Origin: Sphingomonas sp. NBWT7
GTDB taxonomy: Bacteria; Pseudomonadota; Alphaproteobacteria; Sphingomonadales; Sphingomonadaceae
Direction of reading: 5' to 3'
Assembly (NCBI RefSeq): GCF_014217605.1
Contig: NZ_CP043639.1
Span: forward strand, 62,001-126,000
DNA length: 64,000 bases
The position numbers were made by a program, and so were the translations under genes. Below are positions 55,189 to 63,762 of this stretch, in pieces. The first letter of the stretch is position 1; each line of letters begins with the position of its first letter. A model generated the notes under the pieces. That model saw nothing but the letters and a program-made list of their open reading frames with translations, ran no database searches and was not told the DNA's origin.

Positions 55189-55917
55189 ATGGATCGCCGC
55201 GTCTACGATCGCATGGCCGAGCACGATTCCACCCATTGGTGGTATCGCGCGCGCCGCGACATCCTGGCCGATTATCTGACGCGTGAGGGGCGGCTGCCGG
55301 CAAAGGCACGCATCCTCGAGATCGGCTGCGGCACGGGGCACAATTTGCCGATGCTCGCGGCGTTCGGCGAGGTTGACGCGATCGAGATCGATCCCGCGGC
55401 ACGTGGCATCGCCGGCCGGCGGCTCGGCAAGCCGGTGGGCGACAGCCCGCTGCCGTCGCTACCCGGCGTACCCGACGCGCATTACGACCTGATCGCCGTT
55501 CTCGACGTGGTCGAGCATATTGAGGACGATGTGGCCGCACTCGCCGCGATGCGCGCGCGGCTCGCACCCGGCGGGAAGATCCTGATCACCGTGCCCGCGC
55601 ACCAGTGGATGTGGAGCGCGCACGACGTCGTCAACCATCACCATCGCCGCTATTCCAAGTCGACGCTGGTAAAGGCGATCGAGGCCGCCGGACTGCGCCC
55701 GCGCAAGCTCGGTTACTTCAACTCGCTGCTGTTCCCGCTCGCGGCGGGCGCGCGGATCGCGGGGCGGCTGACGGGGCGCGACGACAGCGACGATTCGCCG
55801 CCGCCACCGCTGGTGAACAAGCTGTTCGAGACGATCTTCCGGTTCGAGCGGCACATGGTCGGCCGACTGCCGATGCCGCCCGGCGTCTCGATCGTGACGC
55901 TCGCCGAACCCGCCTGA
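55189..55917 (+). CDS. class I SAM-dependent methyltransferase
   Basis: A 242-residue soluble methyltransferase. DRMAEHDSTHWWYRARRDIL at the N-terminus and the SAM motif RILEIGCGTGHNLPML are clear. YDLIAVLDVVEHIEDDVAAL is motif III/post-I, and VPAHQWMWSAHDVVNHHHRR is characteristic of a family found in polysaccharide gene clusters. SAM binds at EIGCGTG; the acceptor is unknown, possibly a glycan or lipid-linked sugar given the neighbours. ATG 55189 starts 1 nt after gtrA. It is convergent with the GT2 gene, 4 nt apart. Confidence 0.87.
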   Translation: MDRRVYDRMAEHDSTHWWYRARRDILADYLTREGRLPAKARILEIGCGTGHNLPMLAAFGEVDAIEIDPAARGIAGRRLGKPVGDSPLPSLPGVPDAHYDLIAVLDVVEHIEDDVAALAAMRARLAPGGKILITVPAHQWMWSAHDVVNHHHRRYSKSTLVKAIEAAGLRPRKLGYFNSLLFPLAAGARIAGRLTGRDDSDDSPPPPLVNKLFETIFRFERHMVGRLPMPPGVSIVTLAEPA

Positions 55918-55921
55918 TCGC

Positions 55922-56938
55922 TCAGCCGCGTTCCTTGCGGGCGATCGCGCTGTCGGGAATGCGCGTGTGCTCCGCCTGGAAGCCGAGCGTCGCGCGGCGA
56001 TGCACCGCGCCGGCGATATCGGCGACGAGGTACAGCGGGCGTCGCTTCGATTCGATGTACAGCCGCCCGATATATTCGCCGATCATGCCGAGCACGAACA
56101 TCTGCACCGCGCTAAGCACCGTCACGACGAGCATCGTCGACGTCCAACCCTGCACCGGATCGCCCTCGAAATAGCCCCAGGCGATATAAACGAGCAGCAG
56201 CAGCGACAGCCCGGCGAGCGCGACCGACGCGTGGCTCGCGAAGCGCAGCGGCGCGGTGGAGAAGCCCGTCACCGCGTCGAACGCCAGCCGCAGCATCTTG
56301 GAGATCGGATAGTTGGTCTCGCCCGCGTGCCGCTCGGCGCGGTCGTAGGGGAAGGGGACCTGGCGGAAGCCGACCCATGCCACCATCCCGCGAATGAAGC
56401 GCGCCTGTTCGGGCAGCGACAGCAGCGCGTCGAGCGCGCGGCGCGACATCAGCCGGAAATCGCCGGTGTCGAGTGGTATCTCGGTATCGGTCAGCCGATC
56501 GAGCAGGCGGTAGAAGGCAGCGGCCGTGGCCTTCTTGAACAGCGTCTCGCCGGCGCGCTTGCGCCGCACCGCATAGACGACGTCGGCGCCCTCGCGCGCC
56601 ATCACGGCGCGCATGTCGGAGAGCAGCTCGGGCGGGTCCTGAAGATCGGCATCGATGATCAGGATCTGCTCGCCCGAGCACAGGTCGAGCCCGGCAGTAA
56701 GCGCGAGCTGGTGGCCGTGGTTGCGCGACAGGTTGATCGCCACCAACCGCGGATCGCTGGCGGAGAGATATTGCATGATCGACCAACTGTCGTCGCGCGA
56801 CCCGTCGTTGATAAGCACGATCTCATGGTCGTCACCGACCGCAGCGGCGGCGGCCGCCGCCACCCGCTGGTGCAGCAGCGGCAGGTTGGCGGCTTCGTTG
56901 TAGCAGGGAATGACGATCGAGAGGGCGGGACGGTGCAT
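55922..56938 (-). CDS. GtrB-like glycosyltransferase family 2 protein
   Basis: A 338-residue polyprenyl-phosphate glycosyltransferase (DPM1/GtrB type). The GT-A domain shows LSIVIPCYNEAANLPLL, IVLINDGSRDDSW, NLSRNHGHQLALTAGLD, IIDADLQDPPELL (DxD) and a TGDFRLMSR signature. Two C-terminal membrane helices follow (ASVALAGLSLLLLVYIAWGY and STMLVVTVLSAVQMFVLGMI) with the YIGRLYIESKRRP ending typical of GtrB. It makes the lipid-linked sugar donor on the cytoplasmic face, to be flipped by GtrA and used by the GT-C protein. ATG 56938 fits the family N-terminus, but a perfect 10-bp hairpin ends 3 nt upstream of it and no free ribosome binding site is visible. Confidence 0.9.
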   Translation of the reverse strand: MHRPALSIVIPCYNEAANLPLLHQRVAAAAAAAVGDDHEIVLINDGSRDDSWSIMQYLSASDPRLVAINLSRNHGHQLALTAGLDLCSGEQILIIDADLQDPPELLSDMRAVMAREGADVVYAVRRKRAGETLFKKATAAAFYRLLDRLTDTEIPLDTGDFRLMSRRALDALLSLPEQARFIRGMVAWVGFRQVPFPYDRAERHAGETNYPISKMLRLAFDAVTGFSTAPLRFASHASVALAGLSLLLLVYIAWGYFEGDPVQGWTSTMLVVTVLSAVQMFVLGMIGEYIGRLYIESKRRPLYLVADIAGAVHRRATLGFQAEHTRIPDSAIARKERG

Positions 56939-56941
56939 GAT

Positions 56942-56966
56942 CGGGGCGGTCTTACAGACCGCCCCG
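56942..56966 (-). promoter_or_regulatory. perfect hairpin directly before the GT2 start codon
   Basis: CGGGGCGGTC-TTACA-GACCGCCCCG is a perfect 10-bp stem with a 5-nt loop between the DUF885 stop and the GT2 ATG. It lacks a U-tract. It could terminate the DUF885 transcript or sequester the initiation region of the glycosyltransferase. Confidence 0.55.
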
Positions 56967-57005
56967 CCTGAAATCACGTGGAACTTCGGCGGCAACGCCC
57001 GCCGA

Positions 57006-58841
57006 TCACGCGAGCCGTGCCTGCTCCTCGACCAGCCGCTCGAGGATCGTCAGCGGCACCGCGCCGTAACGCAGCACTTCGTGGAACTGCTTCAAGTCGA
57101 AGCGGTCGCCGCGGATCTTCTGCGCGGTGGCGCGGGCGCGCTGCCACGCCGCATGGCCGACCTTGTAGCTGCATGCCTGCCCCGGTTGTGTGCAATAGCG
57201 CTCGACCTCACGCTGCGAGCGCGGGCGCGCGAAGCCGACCGTCTGCACCATGTAGTCGGTCGCCTGATCGCGCGTCCACCGCTTGGTGTGCAGCCCGGTG
57301 TCGATCACCAGCCGCGCGGCGCGGAACAGATAGCTCTGCAGGAAGCCCGCGCGCTCGAGCTCGCTGGCATAGCCGCCGAGCTCGTCCGCCACGCTCTCGG
57401 CATAGAGCGCCCAGCCTTCGGAATAGGCCGAGAAGAAAGTGAGGTTGCGCAGCAGCGGCTGCGGCGCCTTCTGCGCGATCGAGATCTGGAGGTGATGCCC
57501 CGGCACGCCTTCGTGATAGGTGAGGCTGGGCAGCGAATATTTCGGCCAGTCGCCGACGCTTTTGAGGTTGATCCAGTAGATCGCCGGGCGTGAGCCATCG
57601 AGCGCGGCGCGGCTGTAATAGCCGTTGGATGCGCCGTCCTGAATGTCGACCGGCACTGCGCGGATCTCGAGCGGCTCGCTCGGCGGATTGATGAACGCCT
57701 GCGCGAGCTTCGCCGTCATCGCGGCATTGCCCTCGTTCAACCCGCGGATCAGGTCCGCACGCCCGGCGGCGGTGTCGGGATAGACCTGATCGGCGCGCAC
57801 GTTGAGCACGTTGAGCCGCTCCGCGACGCTGCCCTGCGTCAGTCCCTGCTTGCGCAGGATCGCGTCGAGCTCGGCGGAGATCTGTGCGACCTGCTCGAGC
57901 CCCATCTTGTGGACCTCGTCGGGCGTGTACTTGGTCGTCGTCGCCTGTTCGAGCGCGGCGGCGTAGATCGCGTCACCCTGCGGCACGTCCCACACGCCCG
58001 CCGAGCTGCGCGCCTTCGGGCGCAGCGACTTCATCAGCGCGATCTGCCGGTCGAGCGCGGGATACACCTGCGCCTCGACGATCTTCGCCGCGCGCGCCTG
58101 CCAGTCGCCCGCGATGTTTTTCGCCGCCGCGCGCTTGGCCACCGACTGTGCGAGGCCGCTGTCAGCCGCCGGCTGACCGCGCAGCTTCGCCATCTGCCCC
58201 AGCGTCAGATCAAGCGAGAAATCGGGCGCGAGATAGCCGCGCGCCGCCTCTTCCTTTTGCTCGGCGCTATCCTGATCGAGCCGCGTCGCGAACGCCGACA
58301 GGCGATCGAGATACGCCTCGCAATCGTCCGTCGTGTTGATCGTGTGCGCCGAGTTCAGGAAGTCGGGCGTCGAGAAATAGGCGCCGCCCTGCTGGAAGAT
58401 GGTGAACGGGCGCTGCACCGAATCGAGCTTGAAGCGATCGTAGGGCAATGCGTAGCTGTTGAGCGAATAGAGGATCACCTCCCGGTCGAGCTTCGAGCGC
58501 GTCGACAGCGGCGCGGGATCGACCGCCTGGATCGCGGCGATCGACTGCTTGAGTTCGGCCTGATCGCGCGCCTTCGCGGCGGGCGAATTGTCCGACAGCT
58601 GGTGCTTCAGTCGTGCGTTCGGGCCCTTGTCCATGCCGAGCGAGGTCGCGAGTTCGGGCGAGCGCTGCAGCGTCTTGGCGAAGACCTGATCGAAGATCGC
58701 GTTGAGCTTGGCATCCGCCGGGCTAGCGGGCGCGGCGCCGGGGGCGGCGCGCGAGGCGGCGGCTTGCGCGCGGAGCGCTTCGGGGATCAGCGCGATCGCG
58801 GAGGCGGCACCGGCAGAGGCGAGGAAGGAACGACGATCCAA
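57006..58841 (-). CDS. DUF885 family protein, Tat-exported (putative metallopeptidase)
   Basis: A 611-residue exported protein. MDRRSFLASAGAASAIALIP carries a twin-arginine motif (RRSFLA) and hydrophobic stretch, so it is probably folded before export by Tat. The long helical DUF885 domain contains the putative zinc motif YHEGVPGHHLQISIA (HExxxHH-like) and FFSAYSEGWALYAESVADEL with a second Glu. Relatives are annotated as peptidases or lipoproteins, but activity is largely unproven. The start is TTG 58841, with AAGGAA just upstream; no ATG fits the signal peptide. It is downstream of, and probably separate from, the (p)ppGpp enzyme gene (127 nt). Confidence 0.85.
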   Translation of the reverse strand: MDRRSFLASAGAASAIALIPEALRAQAAASRAAPGAAPASPADAKLNAIFDQVFAKTLQRSPELATSLGMDKGPNARLKHQLSDNSPAAKARDQAELKQSIAAIQAVDPAPLSTRSKLDREVILYSLNSYALPYDRFKLDSVQRPFTIFQQGGAYFSTPDFLNSAHTINTTDDCEAYLDRLSAFATRLDQDSAEQKEEAARGYLAPDFSLDLTLGQMAKLRGQPAADSGLAQSVAKRAAAKNIAGDWQARAAKIVEAQVYPALDRQIALMKSLRPKARSSAGVWDVPQGDAIYAAALEQATTTKYTPDEVHKMGLEQVAQISAELDAILRKQGLTQGSVAERLNVLNVRADQVYPDTAAGRADLIRGLNEGNAAMTAKLAQAFINPPSEPLEIRAVPVDIQDGASNGYYSRAALDGSRPAIYWINLKSVGDWPKYSLPSLTYHEGVPGHHLQISIAQKAPQPLLRNLTFFSAYSEGWALYAESVADELGGYASELERAGFLQSYLFRAARLVIDTGLHTKRWTRDQATDYMVQTVGFARPRSQREVERYCTQPGQACSYKVGHAAWQRARATAQKIRGDRFDLKQFHEVLRYGAVPLTILERLVEEQARLA

Positions 58842-58968
58842 GAACTTGGCCCTTTCGTTGGGGAGGCTGGCAGGGTTCTAGGCGGCGCGATGCGTTAGTC
58901 GCAAGTGACACAAATCAACGCCGCCGCCGTGCGCGTGAGCAAGCGGCGAAGGCCCGCGCTCGCGAGGG

Positions 58969-61077
58969 TCAGACGCGCTCCGCCGCATTTACTGCGTCGG
59001 CGGCGCGCAGCGCGGCGAGAAGACGCATCAGCTGGTGCGCATCGTGCACCTCGACGTCGATGATGTTGGTGTGGAATTGGGTGTCGCGCGTATCGAGCCG
59101 CAGGTTGATGATGTTCGCCTTGTGCTGGCCGATGATCGTCGCCAGCACGCCGAGCGCGCCGGGTTCGTTCTTCACCTCGACCGATATGCGTGCCGTGGCG
59201 CCTTCGGTCTTGTTGCCCCATTGCACGTCGATCCAGTCGGTCTCCTCGTTCGACCGATCGGCGAGCTCGCTCAGCGTCGCGCAGTCGATCGCGTGGACCT
59301 CGATCGACGCGTCGGGCCGGCGCAAGCCGACGATGCGGTCGCCGGGCACGGGGTGGCAGCAATCGCCGAGTTCGTAGGCGACGCCGGGTGCCAGCCCTTC
59401 GATCGAGATGGCGGAGGATTGCGGCGGTGCGTGCGCGACGTCGGCGCCCGCCGAACCGGGCATCAATGCCTCCATCACCTGCGCGTCGGTCAGCGTGCGG
59501 CGCGCGATCGCCTGCATCAGCTGCGCCTCGTCGGCGAGCTTGAGCCGCTTCAGCGCCTGCGTCAGCGCGTCGGGGCCGAGCGGGGCGGGGAGGCGCGTGA
59601 CGATATCGTCGTATAGCTTGCGTCCCAGCGCCACCGTCTGGTCACGCTCTACCTGACGCAGGTGACGGCGGATCGCGGCGAGCGCCTTGCCGGTGATCGC
59701 GAAGCCGAGCCAATTGGGTTGCGGCGTCTGCGCCTTGGAACGCAGCACCTGCACCTGATCGCCGTTCTCGATCGGCGTGCGCAGCGGCACCACGCGCCCG
59801 TTGATCTTCGCGCCGACCGCCTGATCGCCGAGATCGGTGTGGACGGCATAAGCGAAATCGATCGGCGTCGCGCCCTTGGGCAGCTGGATCAGCTCGCCCT
59901 TCGGCGTGAAGGCGAAGATGCGATCCTGGTACATCGCCATGCGCGTGTGTTCGAGCAGCTCCTCTGGGCTGCCCGCGGTGTCGAGGATCTCGACCAGATC
60001 GGCGATCCAGCTGTGCTGCGATTGCGGGCTGACGCGGCTGCCCTGCTTGTACGCCCAGTGTGCGGCGAGCCCGAATTCGGCCTCCGCGTGCATCTCCTCC
60101 GTGCGGATCTGGATTTCGACGCGCTTGTTCTCGGCGTGGATCACCGCGGTGTGAAGCGAGCGATAGCCGTTGCGCTTGGGGGTCGAGATATAGTCCTTGA
60201 ACCGCCCCGGCACCGTCGGCCAGCGGCGATGGATATGGCCGAGCGCGGCGTAACAATCGTCCTCGCTCTTCACGATCGCGCGGAACGCCATGATGTCCGA
60301 CAATTGCTCGAAATCGATGTGGCGTTCCTGCATCTTGCGCCAGATGCTGTAAGGGTGCTTCTCACGCCCCGATATCTCGACGTCGAGACCGTGGCGCGAC
60401 AGCAGCAGCTTCAGCCCGGAGCCGATCTTGGCGATCTTGTCGCCGCCGCCAGCGTTGAGCTGCTCGAGCCGCCGCGTGATCGATTCGTACGCCTCGGGTT
60501 CGAGCTGGCGGAAGGCGAGCGTCTGCATCTCCTTCATGAATTCGTACATGCCGATCCGCTCGGCGAGCGGCGCGTAGATATCCATCGTCTCGCGCGCAAT
60601 GCGGCGGCGCTTCTCTTCCGATTTAATGAAGTGCAGCGTGCGCATGTTGTGCAGCCGGTCGGCGAGCTTCACCAGCAGGACGCGGATATCGCCCGACATC
60701 GCGAGCAGGAACTTGCGCAGATTCTCCGCGGCGCGCTCGCTCTCGGTCTGCGCCTCGATCTTCGACAGCTTGGTGACGCCGTCGACCAGCCGCGCGACAT
60801 TGTCGCCGAAGATGCGGCGGATCTCGTCGCTGGTGGCGACGGTATCCTCGACGGTGTCGTGCAGGATCGCGGTGGCGATCGTTTCGTCGTCGAGGTGAAG
60901 CTCGGTCAGGATGCCGGCCACCTCGATCGGGTGGCTGAAATACGGATCGCCGCTCGCGCGCTTCTGCGTGCCATGCGCGTTTACCGAGAAGACATAGGCG
61001 CGGTTGAGCATCGCCTCGTCGGCGCTCGGATCGTAATCGAGGACCCGATCGACTAATTCGTATTGGCGCAGCACCAT
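58969..61077 (-). CDS. rsh: bifunctional (p)ppGpp synthetase/hydrolase (RelA/SpoT family)
   Basis: A 702-residue stringent-response enzyme. The HD hydrolase domain is intact: AYVFSVNAHGTQKRASGDPY, then ILHDTVEDT, then LVKLADRLHNMRTLH. The synthetase domain carries GRFKDYISTPKRNGYRSLHT, with the RFKD loop seen in bifunctional SpoT/Rel enzymes rather than the acidic RelA form, and VEIQIRTEEMHAEAEFG. TGS (FAFTPKGELIQLPKGATPID) and C-terminal ACT (RISVEVKNEPGALGVLATII) domains complete it. It makes and degrades (p)ppGpp in response to starvation. ATG 61077 (MVLRQYELVDRVLDY) is chosen; the longer frame reaches into the terminator hairpin. Confidence 0.96.
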   Translation of the reverse strand: MVLRQYELVDRVLDYDPSADEAMLNRAYVFSVNAHGTQKRASGDPYFSHPIEVAGILTELHLDDETIATAILHDTVEDTVATSDEIRRIFGDNVARLVDGVTKLSKIEAQTESERAAENLRKFLLAMSGDIRVLLVKLADRLHNMRTLHFIKSEEKRRRIARETMDIYAPLAERIGMYEFMKEMQTLAFRQLEPEAYESITRRLEQLNAGGGDKIAKIGSGLKLLLSRHGLDVEISGREKHPYSIWRKMQERHIDFEQLSDIMAFRAIVKSEDDCYAALGHIHRRWPTVPGRFKDYISTPKRNGYRSLHTAVIHAENKRVEIQIRTEEMHAEAEFGLAAHWAYKQGSRVSPQSQHSWIADLVEILDTAGSPEELLEHTRMAMYQDRIFAFTPKGELIQLPKGATPIDFAYAVHTDLGDQAVGAKINGRVVPLRTPIENGDQVQVLRSKAQTPQPNWLGFAITGKALAAIRRHLRQVERDQTVALGRKLYDDIVTRLPAPLGPDALTQALKRLKLADEAQLMQAIARRTLTDAQVMEALMPGSAGADVAHAPPQSSAISIEGLAPGVAYELGDCCHPVPGDRIVGLRRPDASIEVHAIDCATLSELADRSNEETDWIDVQWGNKTEGATARISVEVKNEPGALGVLATIIGQHKANIINLRLDTRDTQFHTNIIDVEVHDAHQLMRLLAALRAADAVNAAERV

Positions 61078-61112
61078 CAGGGATTTGGGGCAGGCGGGGC
61101 GTGCAATGCAAC

Positions 61113-61145
61113 AAAAAAGGGCCCGCGCCAAAGGCGCAGGCCCCC
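61113..61145 (-). terminator. rho-independent terminator of the CC_3452-like gene
   Basis: On the minus strand GGGCCTGCGCC-TTT-GGCGCGGGCCC forms an 11-bp stem (one G-T pair), followed by TTTTTT. It lies about 33 nt beyond the stop of the secreted-protein gene and just before the (p)ppGpp enzyme gene, separating the two transcripts. Confidence 0.88.
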
Positions 61146-61177
61146 TCGTTTATCGGCGGGAGTGCCGATCGGTGGAA

Positions 61178-61540
61178 TTAGTTCGCGGTGGCTGGCGCCG
61201 CATCGGTCTTGGCGACCTGCGTCTTGGCGACCTTTGCCTTGGCGTTGCACGCGTCGAGCTGCGCCGCATCGAACGCCTTGCCGTTGGCGGTGAAGCCCGA
61301 CAGCAAGCCGGCGTCGCGTGCGACGAGCTGGCACGCGGCCATCTCACGCATCGGCGCATTGACGGTGACGAACGCGCCGTCGCGCAACTTCCACGCGGTG
61401 TCGCGCGTCATCAGCGTGGTCTTGGCCGGTGCGGCGACCGGGGTGGCGACATAGGCGCCGTCGATCGGCTGCGCGGAGGCACCCGCTGCGGCGAGCAGGG
61501 CGGCGGAAACGAGAACGGACTTGGCGATCGTGCGAATCAT
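61178..61540 (-). CDS. small secreted protein resembling the CC_3452 family
   Basis: A 120-residue exported protein. MIRTIAKSVLVSAALLAAAG is the signal peptide with cleavage near ASA-Q. The mature part has the pattern ACQLVARDAGLLSGFTANGK then LDACNAKAK, with two cysteines. This fits what I recall of the CC_3452 family (secreted, uncharacterised, common in Caulobacter and sphingomonads). The tail is rich in Lys, Thr, Ala and Val (KAKVAKTQVAKTDAAPATAN). ATG 61540 has a strong GGAGGT six nt upstream. It is divergent from the HxlR regulator with a large inverted repeat in between, and ends in a clear terminator, so it is a single-gene transcript. Confidence 0.72.
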   Translation of the reverse strand: MIRTIAKSVLVSAALLAAAGASAQPIDGAYVATPVAAPAKTTLMTRDTAWKLRDGAFVTVNAPMREMAACQLVARDAGLLSGFTANGKAFDAAQLDACNAKAKVAKTQVAKTDAAPATAN

Positions 61541-61582
61541 GTGGACCTCCCAGAAAGGGTTGCTGAACGCTACCTAGATATT

Positions 61583-61624
61583 GCAGATGCGAGTTGCAAG
61601 AGAAAACTCGCATCTGCGAGTTGC
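61583..61624. promoter_or_regulatory. inverted repeat, likely operator for the HxlR regulator
   Basis: GCAGATGCGAGTT (61583-61595) and AACTCGCATCTGC (61605-61617) are perfect 13-nt inverted repeats with a 9-nt spacer. GCGAGTTGC also occurs twice as a direct repeat (61589-61597 and 61616-61624), and ACTCGCA-TC-TGCGAGT is a nested palindrome. The site lies between divergent promoters. Confidence 0.65.
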
Positions 61625-61715
61625 GAATGGAAACCTTTATTTCTGAGCAGTTGGCGCGTATTGCGGTGCGCTTCACCGGCGCGATGCGTTAGGGTGGCGA
61701 TCAGAAGGAGTTGGA

Positions 61716-62192
61716 ATGGACAAGCTGCGCGAGCCGCTTCAGGAATGCAGCCTGCCGGCGGCGCTGGAGGCGATGGGGGAGCGCTGGGCGTTCCTGATCC
61801 TGCGCGCGGCCTTCAACGGCCTGCAGCATTTCGAGGAATTCCAGTCGGAGCTCGGCATTGCGCGCAACATCCTCGCCAACCGGCTCGCGCGCTTCGTCGA
61901 ACACGGCATCATGGAACGCCGCTCGCTGCCCGAGGATCGCCGCAAGATCGCCTATGGCCTGACTGAGAAGGGCTATGCACTGCTGCCGACGATGGTCGCG
62001 CTGCGGCAGTGGGGCGAGCGGTGGGAGACGGGCTGCCCCGCCTTCCCGATCCTCGTCGATGCGCGCGACGGGCGCCCGATCCAGCAAGTCGCGGTGCTCA
62101 GCCACGACGGCCGCGTGCTGGGCAAGGGCGACATGATCTGGGCGCTGCCGAGCGACGTCGAGCGCGCCGAGCACCGCGACGCCGCCGAATAG
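61716..62192 (+). CDS. HxlR family winged-helix transcriptional regulator
   Basis: A 158-residue DNA-binding protein. The HxlR signature begins C.L..ALE..G.RW: ECSLPAALEAMGERWAFLIL. The conserved Cys14 or so could be redox- or ligand-sensitive as in HypR/YodB. The recognition helix region is LGIARNILANRLARFVEHGI, followed by the wing RRSLPEDRRKIAYGLTEKG. The C-terminal ~45 residues extend beyond the minimal domain, as in longer HxlR members. AAGGAGTTGGA precedes ATG 61716. It is divergent from the secreted CC_3452-like gene, with a strong dyad in between, so autoregulation and control of that gene are likely. Confidence 0.9.
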   Translation: MDKLREPLQECSLPAALEAMGERWAFLILRAAFNGLQHFEEFQSELGIARNILANRLARFVEHGIMERRSLPEDRRKIAYGLTEKGYALLPTMVALRQWGERWETGCPAFPILVDARDGRPIQQVAVLSHDGRVLGKGDMIWALPSDVERAEHRDAAE

Positions 62193-62215
62193 CGCGGTTC
62201 GCTCAGCGTCGGGCT

Positions 62216-62941
62216 CTAGACGAACAGCTCCGCGAGGAAATCGGCCATCGCCTTCCAGCTGCGCCGGTCGGCGCGCTCGTCATAGGCGACGCCGGGCGCC
62301 GCCGGCTTGACCAGCGCCGTATCGGTAAAAGCATGGCCGGCGTTGCCATAGGCGTGGATCTGCCAATCGGCATGCGCGTCGGTCAGCTCACGGCCCAGCG
62401 CCACCATCTGTTCGGGGGTGGCGAGCGGGTCCTCCCAGCCGTGGCAGATCAGTAGCTTCGCCTCCATCGTCGGCACGTTGGCATAGTCGGGCCGGTCGTA
62501 GACGCCGTGGAAGCTCACCCCGCCCAGGATCGGCAGCCCGCTGCGTGCCATGTCGAGCACGCACTTGCCGCCGAAGCAGAAGCCGACGGCGGCGACGCGC
62601 GCCGCATCCACGGCGCCGAATCCGCGCAGCGCGTCGAGCGAGGCCGCCAGCCGATCGCGGAGCAGCGCGCGGTCGGCATTCATCTGGTTCATGTAGAGGC
62701 CGGCGTCCGGACTCTCGCGCGTCGTGCGCTTGCCCTGGCCGTAGACGTCGCAGGCGAGCGCGACGTAGCCGAGCTTCGCCAGCGCTTCCGCCTTCTGGTT
62801 GTCGGATTCCTTCTGACCGAGGATGTTGGGGCAGACGAGCACGCCCGGACGCGGCGTCTCCACCTCGTCCTCCCACGCAACGACGCCCTCGAACGGACCG
62901 CCGGGCCCGTCGTAGATCAGCGTCTGCCGTACGATCGCCAT
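62216..62941 (-). CDS. dienelactone hydrolase family protein
   Basis: A 241-residue cytosolic alpha/beta hydrolase. The nucleophile is Cys in [16 protein letters not shown] (G-x-C-x-G-G), the acid is in [17 protein letters not shown], and the His in [12 protein letters not shown], giving the Cys-Asp-His triad of dienelactone hydrolases. Family members open the lactone ring in chloroaromatic degradation, but many, like this isolated one, have unknown ester substrates. ATG 62941 gives the usual N-terminus; the gene is convergent with the HxlR gene and 116 nt from the divergent gpmA. Confidence 0.9.
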   Translation of the reverse strand: MAIVRQTLIYDGPGGPFEGVVAWEDEVETPRPGVLVCPNILGQKESDNQKAEALAKLGYVALACDVYGQGKRTTRESPDAGLYMNQMNADRALLRDRLAASLDALRGFGAVDAARVAAVGFCFGGKCVLDMARSGLPILGGVSFHGVYDRPDYANVPTMEAKLLICHGWEDPLATPEQMVALGRELTDAHADWQIHAYGNAGHAFTDTALVKPAAPGVAYDERADRRSWKAMADFLAELFV

Positions 62942-63056
62942 TACTTGCTCCTCACAAACCGTGCGTCGCGCGCTTGTCGAACGCCCGCGCTTCTCTCTAT
63001 CAGCGCGGCATCAAAGGGAAGTCCGCGCTTGTGTCGAGCGCCAACGGGAGACCATC

Positions 63057-63743
63057 ATGCCCACGCTCGTCCTGATCCGCCACGGCCAGTCGGCCTGGAA
63101 CCTGGAAAACCGCTTCACCGGCTGGTGGGACGTCGACGTAACCGAGAAGGGCGCGGCCGAGGCGCGCACGGCGGGCGAGCTGATGGCGGCGAAGGGACTC
63201 GATTTCGACCTCACCTTCACTTCGCTGCAGACGCGCGCGATAAAGACGCTCAACCTCGCGCTCGAGGCGATGGGGCGGCTGTGGCTGCCGAGCGAGAAGC
63301 ACTGGCGGCTGAACGAGCGCCACTATGGCGGGCTGACCGGGCTCGACAAGGCGGAAACGGCGGCCAAGCACGGCGCCGAGCAGGTGCACATCTGGCGCCG
63401 CAGCTTCGACATCCCGCCCCCCGCGGAGGAAGCCGGCAGCGCGTTCGACATGACCAACGACCGGCGCTACGCCGGCATCGCGATCCCCAAGACGGAGAGC
63501 CTGAAGGACACGATCGCGCGCGTCCTGCCCTACTGGGAAGAACGCATCGCCCCCGAGCTGCGCGCGGACAAGCGCGTGCTCATCTCCGCGCACGGCAATT
63601 CGCTGCGCGCGCTCGTCAAGCATCTGTCGAACATTCCCGACGACGAGATCACCTCGCTCGAGATCCCGACCGGCCAGCCGATCGTCTACGAACTCGACGC
63701 GAACCTCGCCGCCACCGACCGCTATTATCTGAGCGAGCGGTGA
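63057..63743 (+). CDS. gpmA: 2,3-bisphosphoglycerate-dependent phosphoglycerate mutase
   Basis: A 228-residue glycolytic enzyme interconverting 3- and 2-phosphoglycerate through a phosphohistidine. [20 protein letters not shown] carries the catalytic RHG His near residue 9. [19 protein letters not shown] and the second His in [17 protein letters not shown] complete the active site. Length and motifs match the dimeric bacterial form. GGGAG seven nt before ATG 63057 supports the start; the open frame upstream is not conserved. The rarD gene follows after 19 nt. Confidence 0.97.
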   Translation: MPTLVLIRHGQSAWNLENRFTGWWDVDVTEKGAAEARTAGELMAAKGLDFDLTFTSLQTRAIKTLNLALEAMGRLWLPSEKHWRLNERHYGGLTGLDKAETAAKHGAEQVHIWRRSFDIPPPAEEAGSAFDMTNDRRYAGIAIPKTESLKDTIARVLPYWEERIAPELRADKRVLISAHGNSLRALVKHLSNIPDDEITSLEIPTGQPIVYELDANLAATDRYYLSER

Positions 63744-63762
63744 TCGCGCGTCAGGCTGCCGC

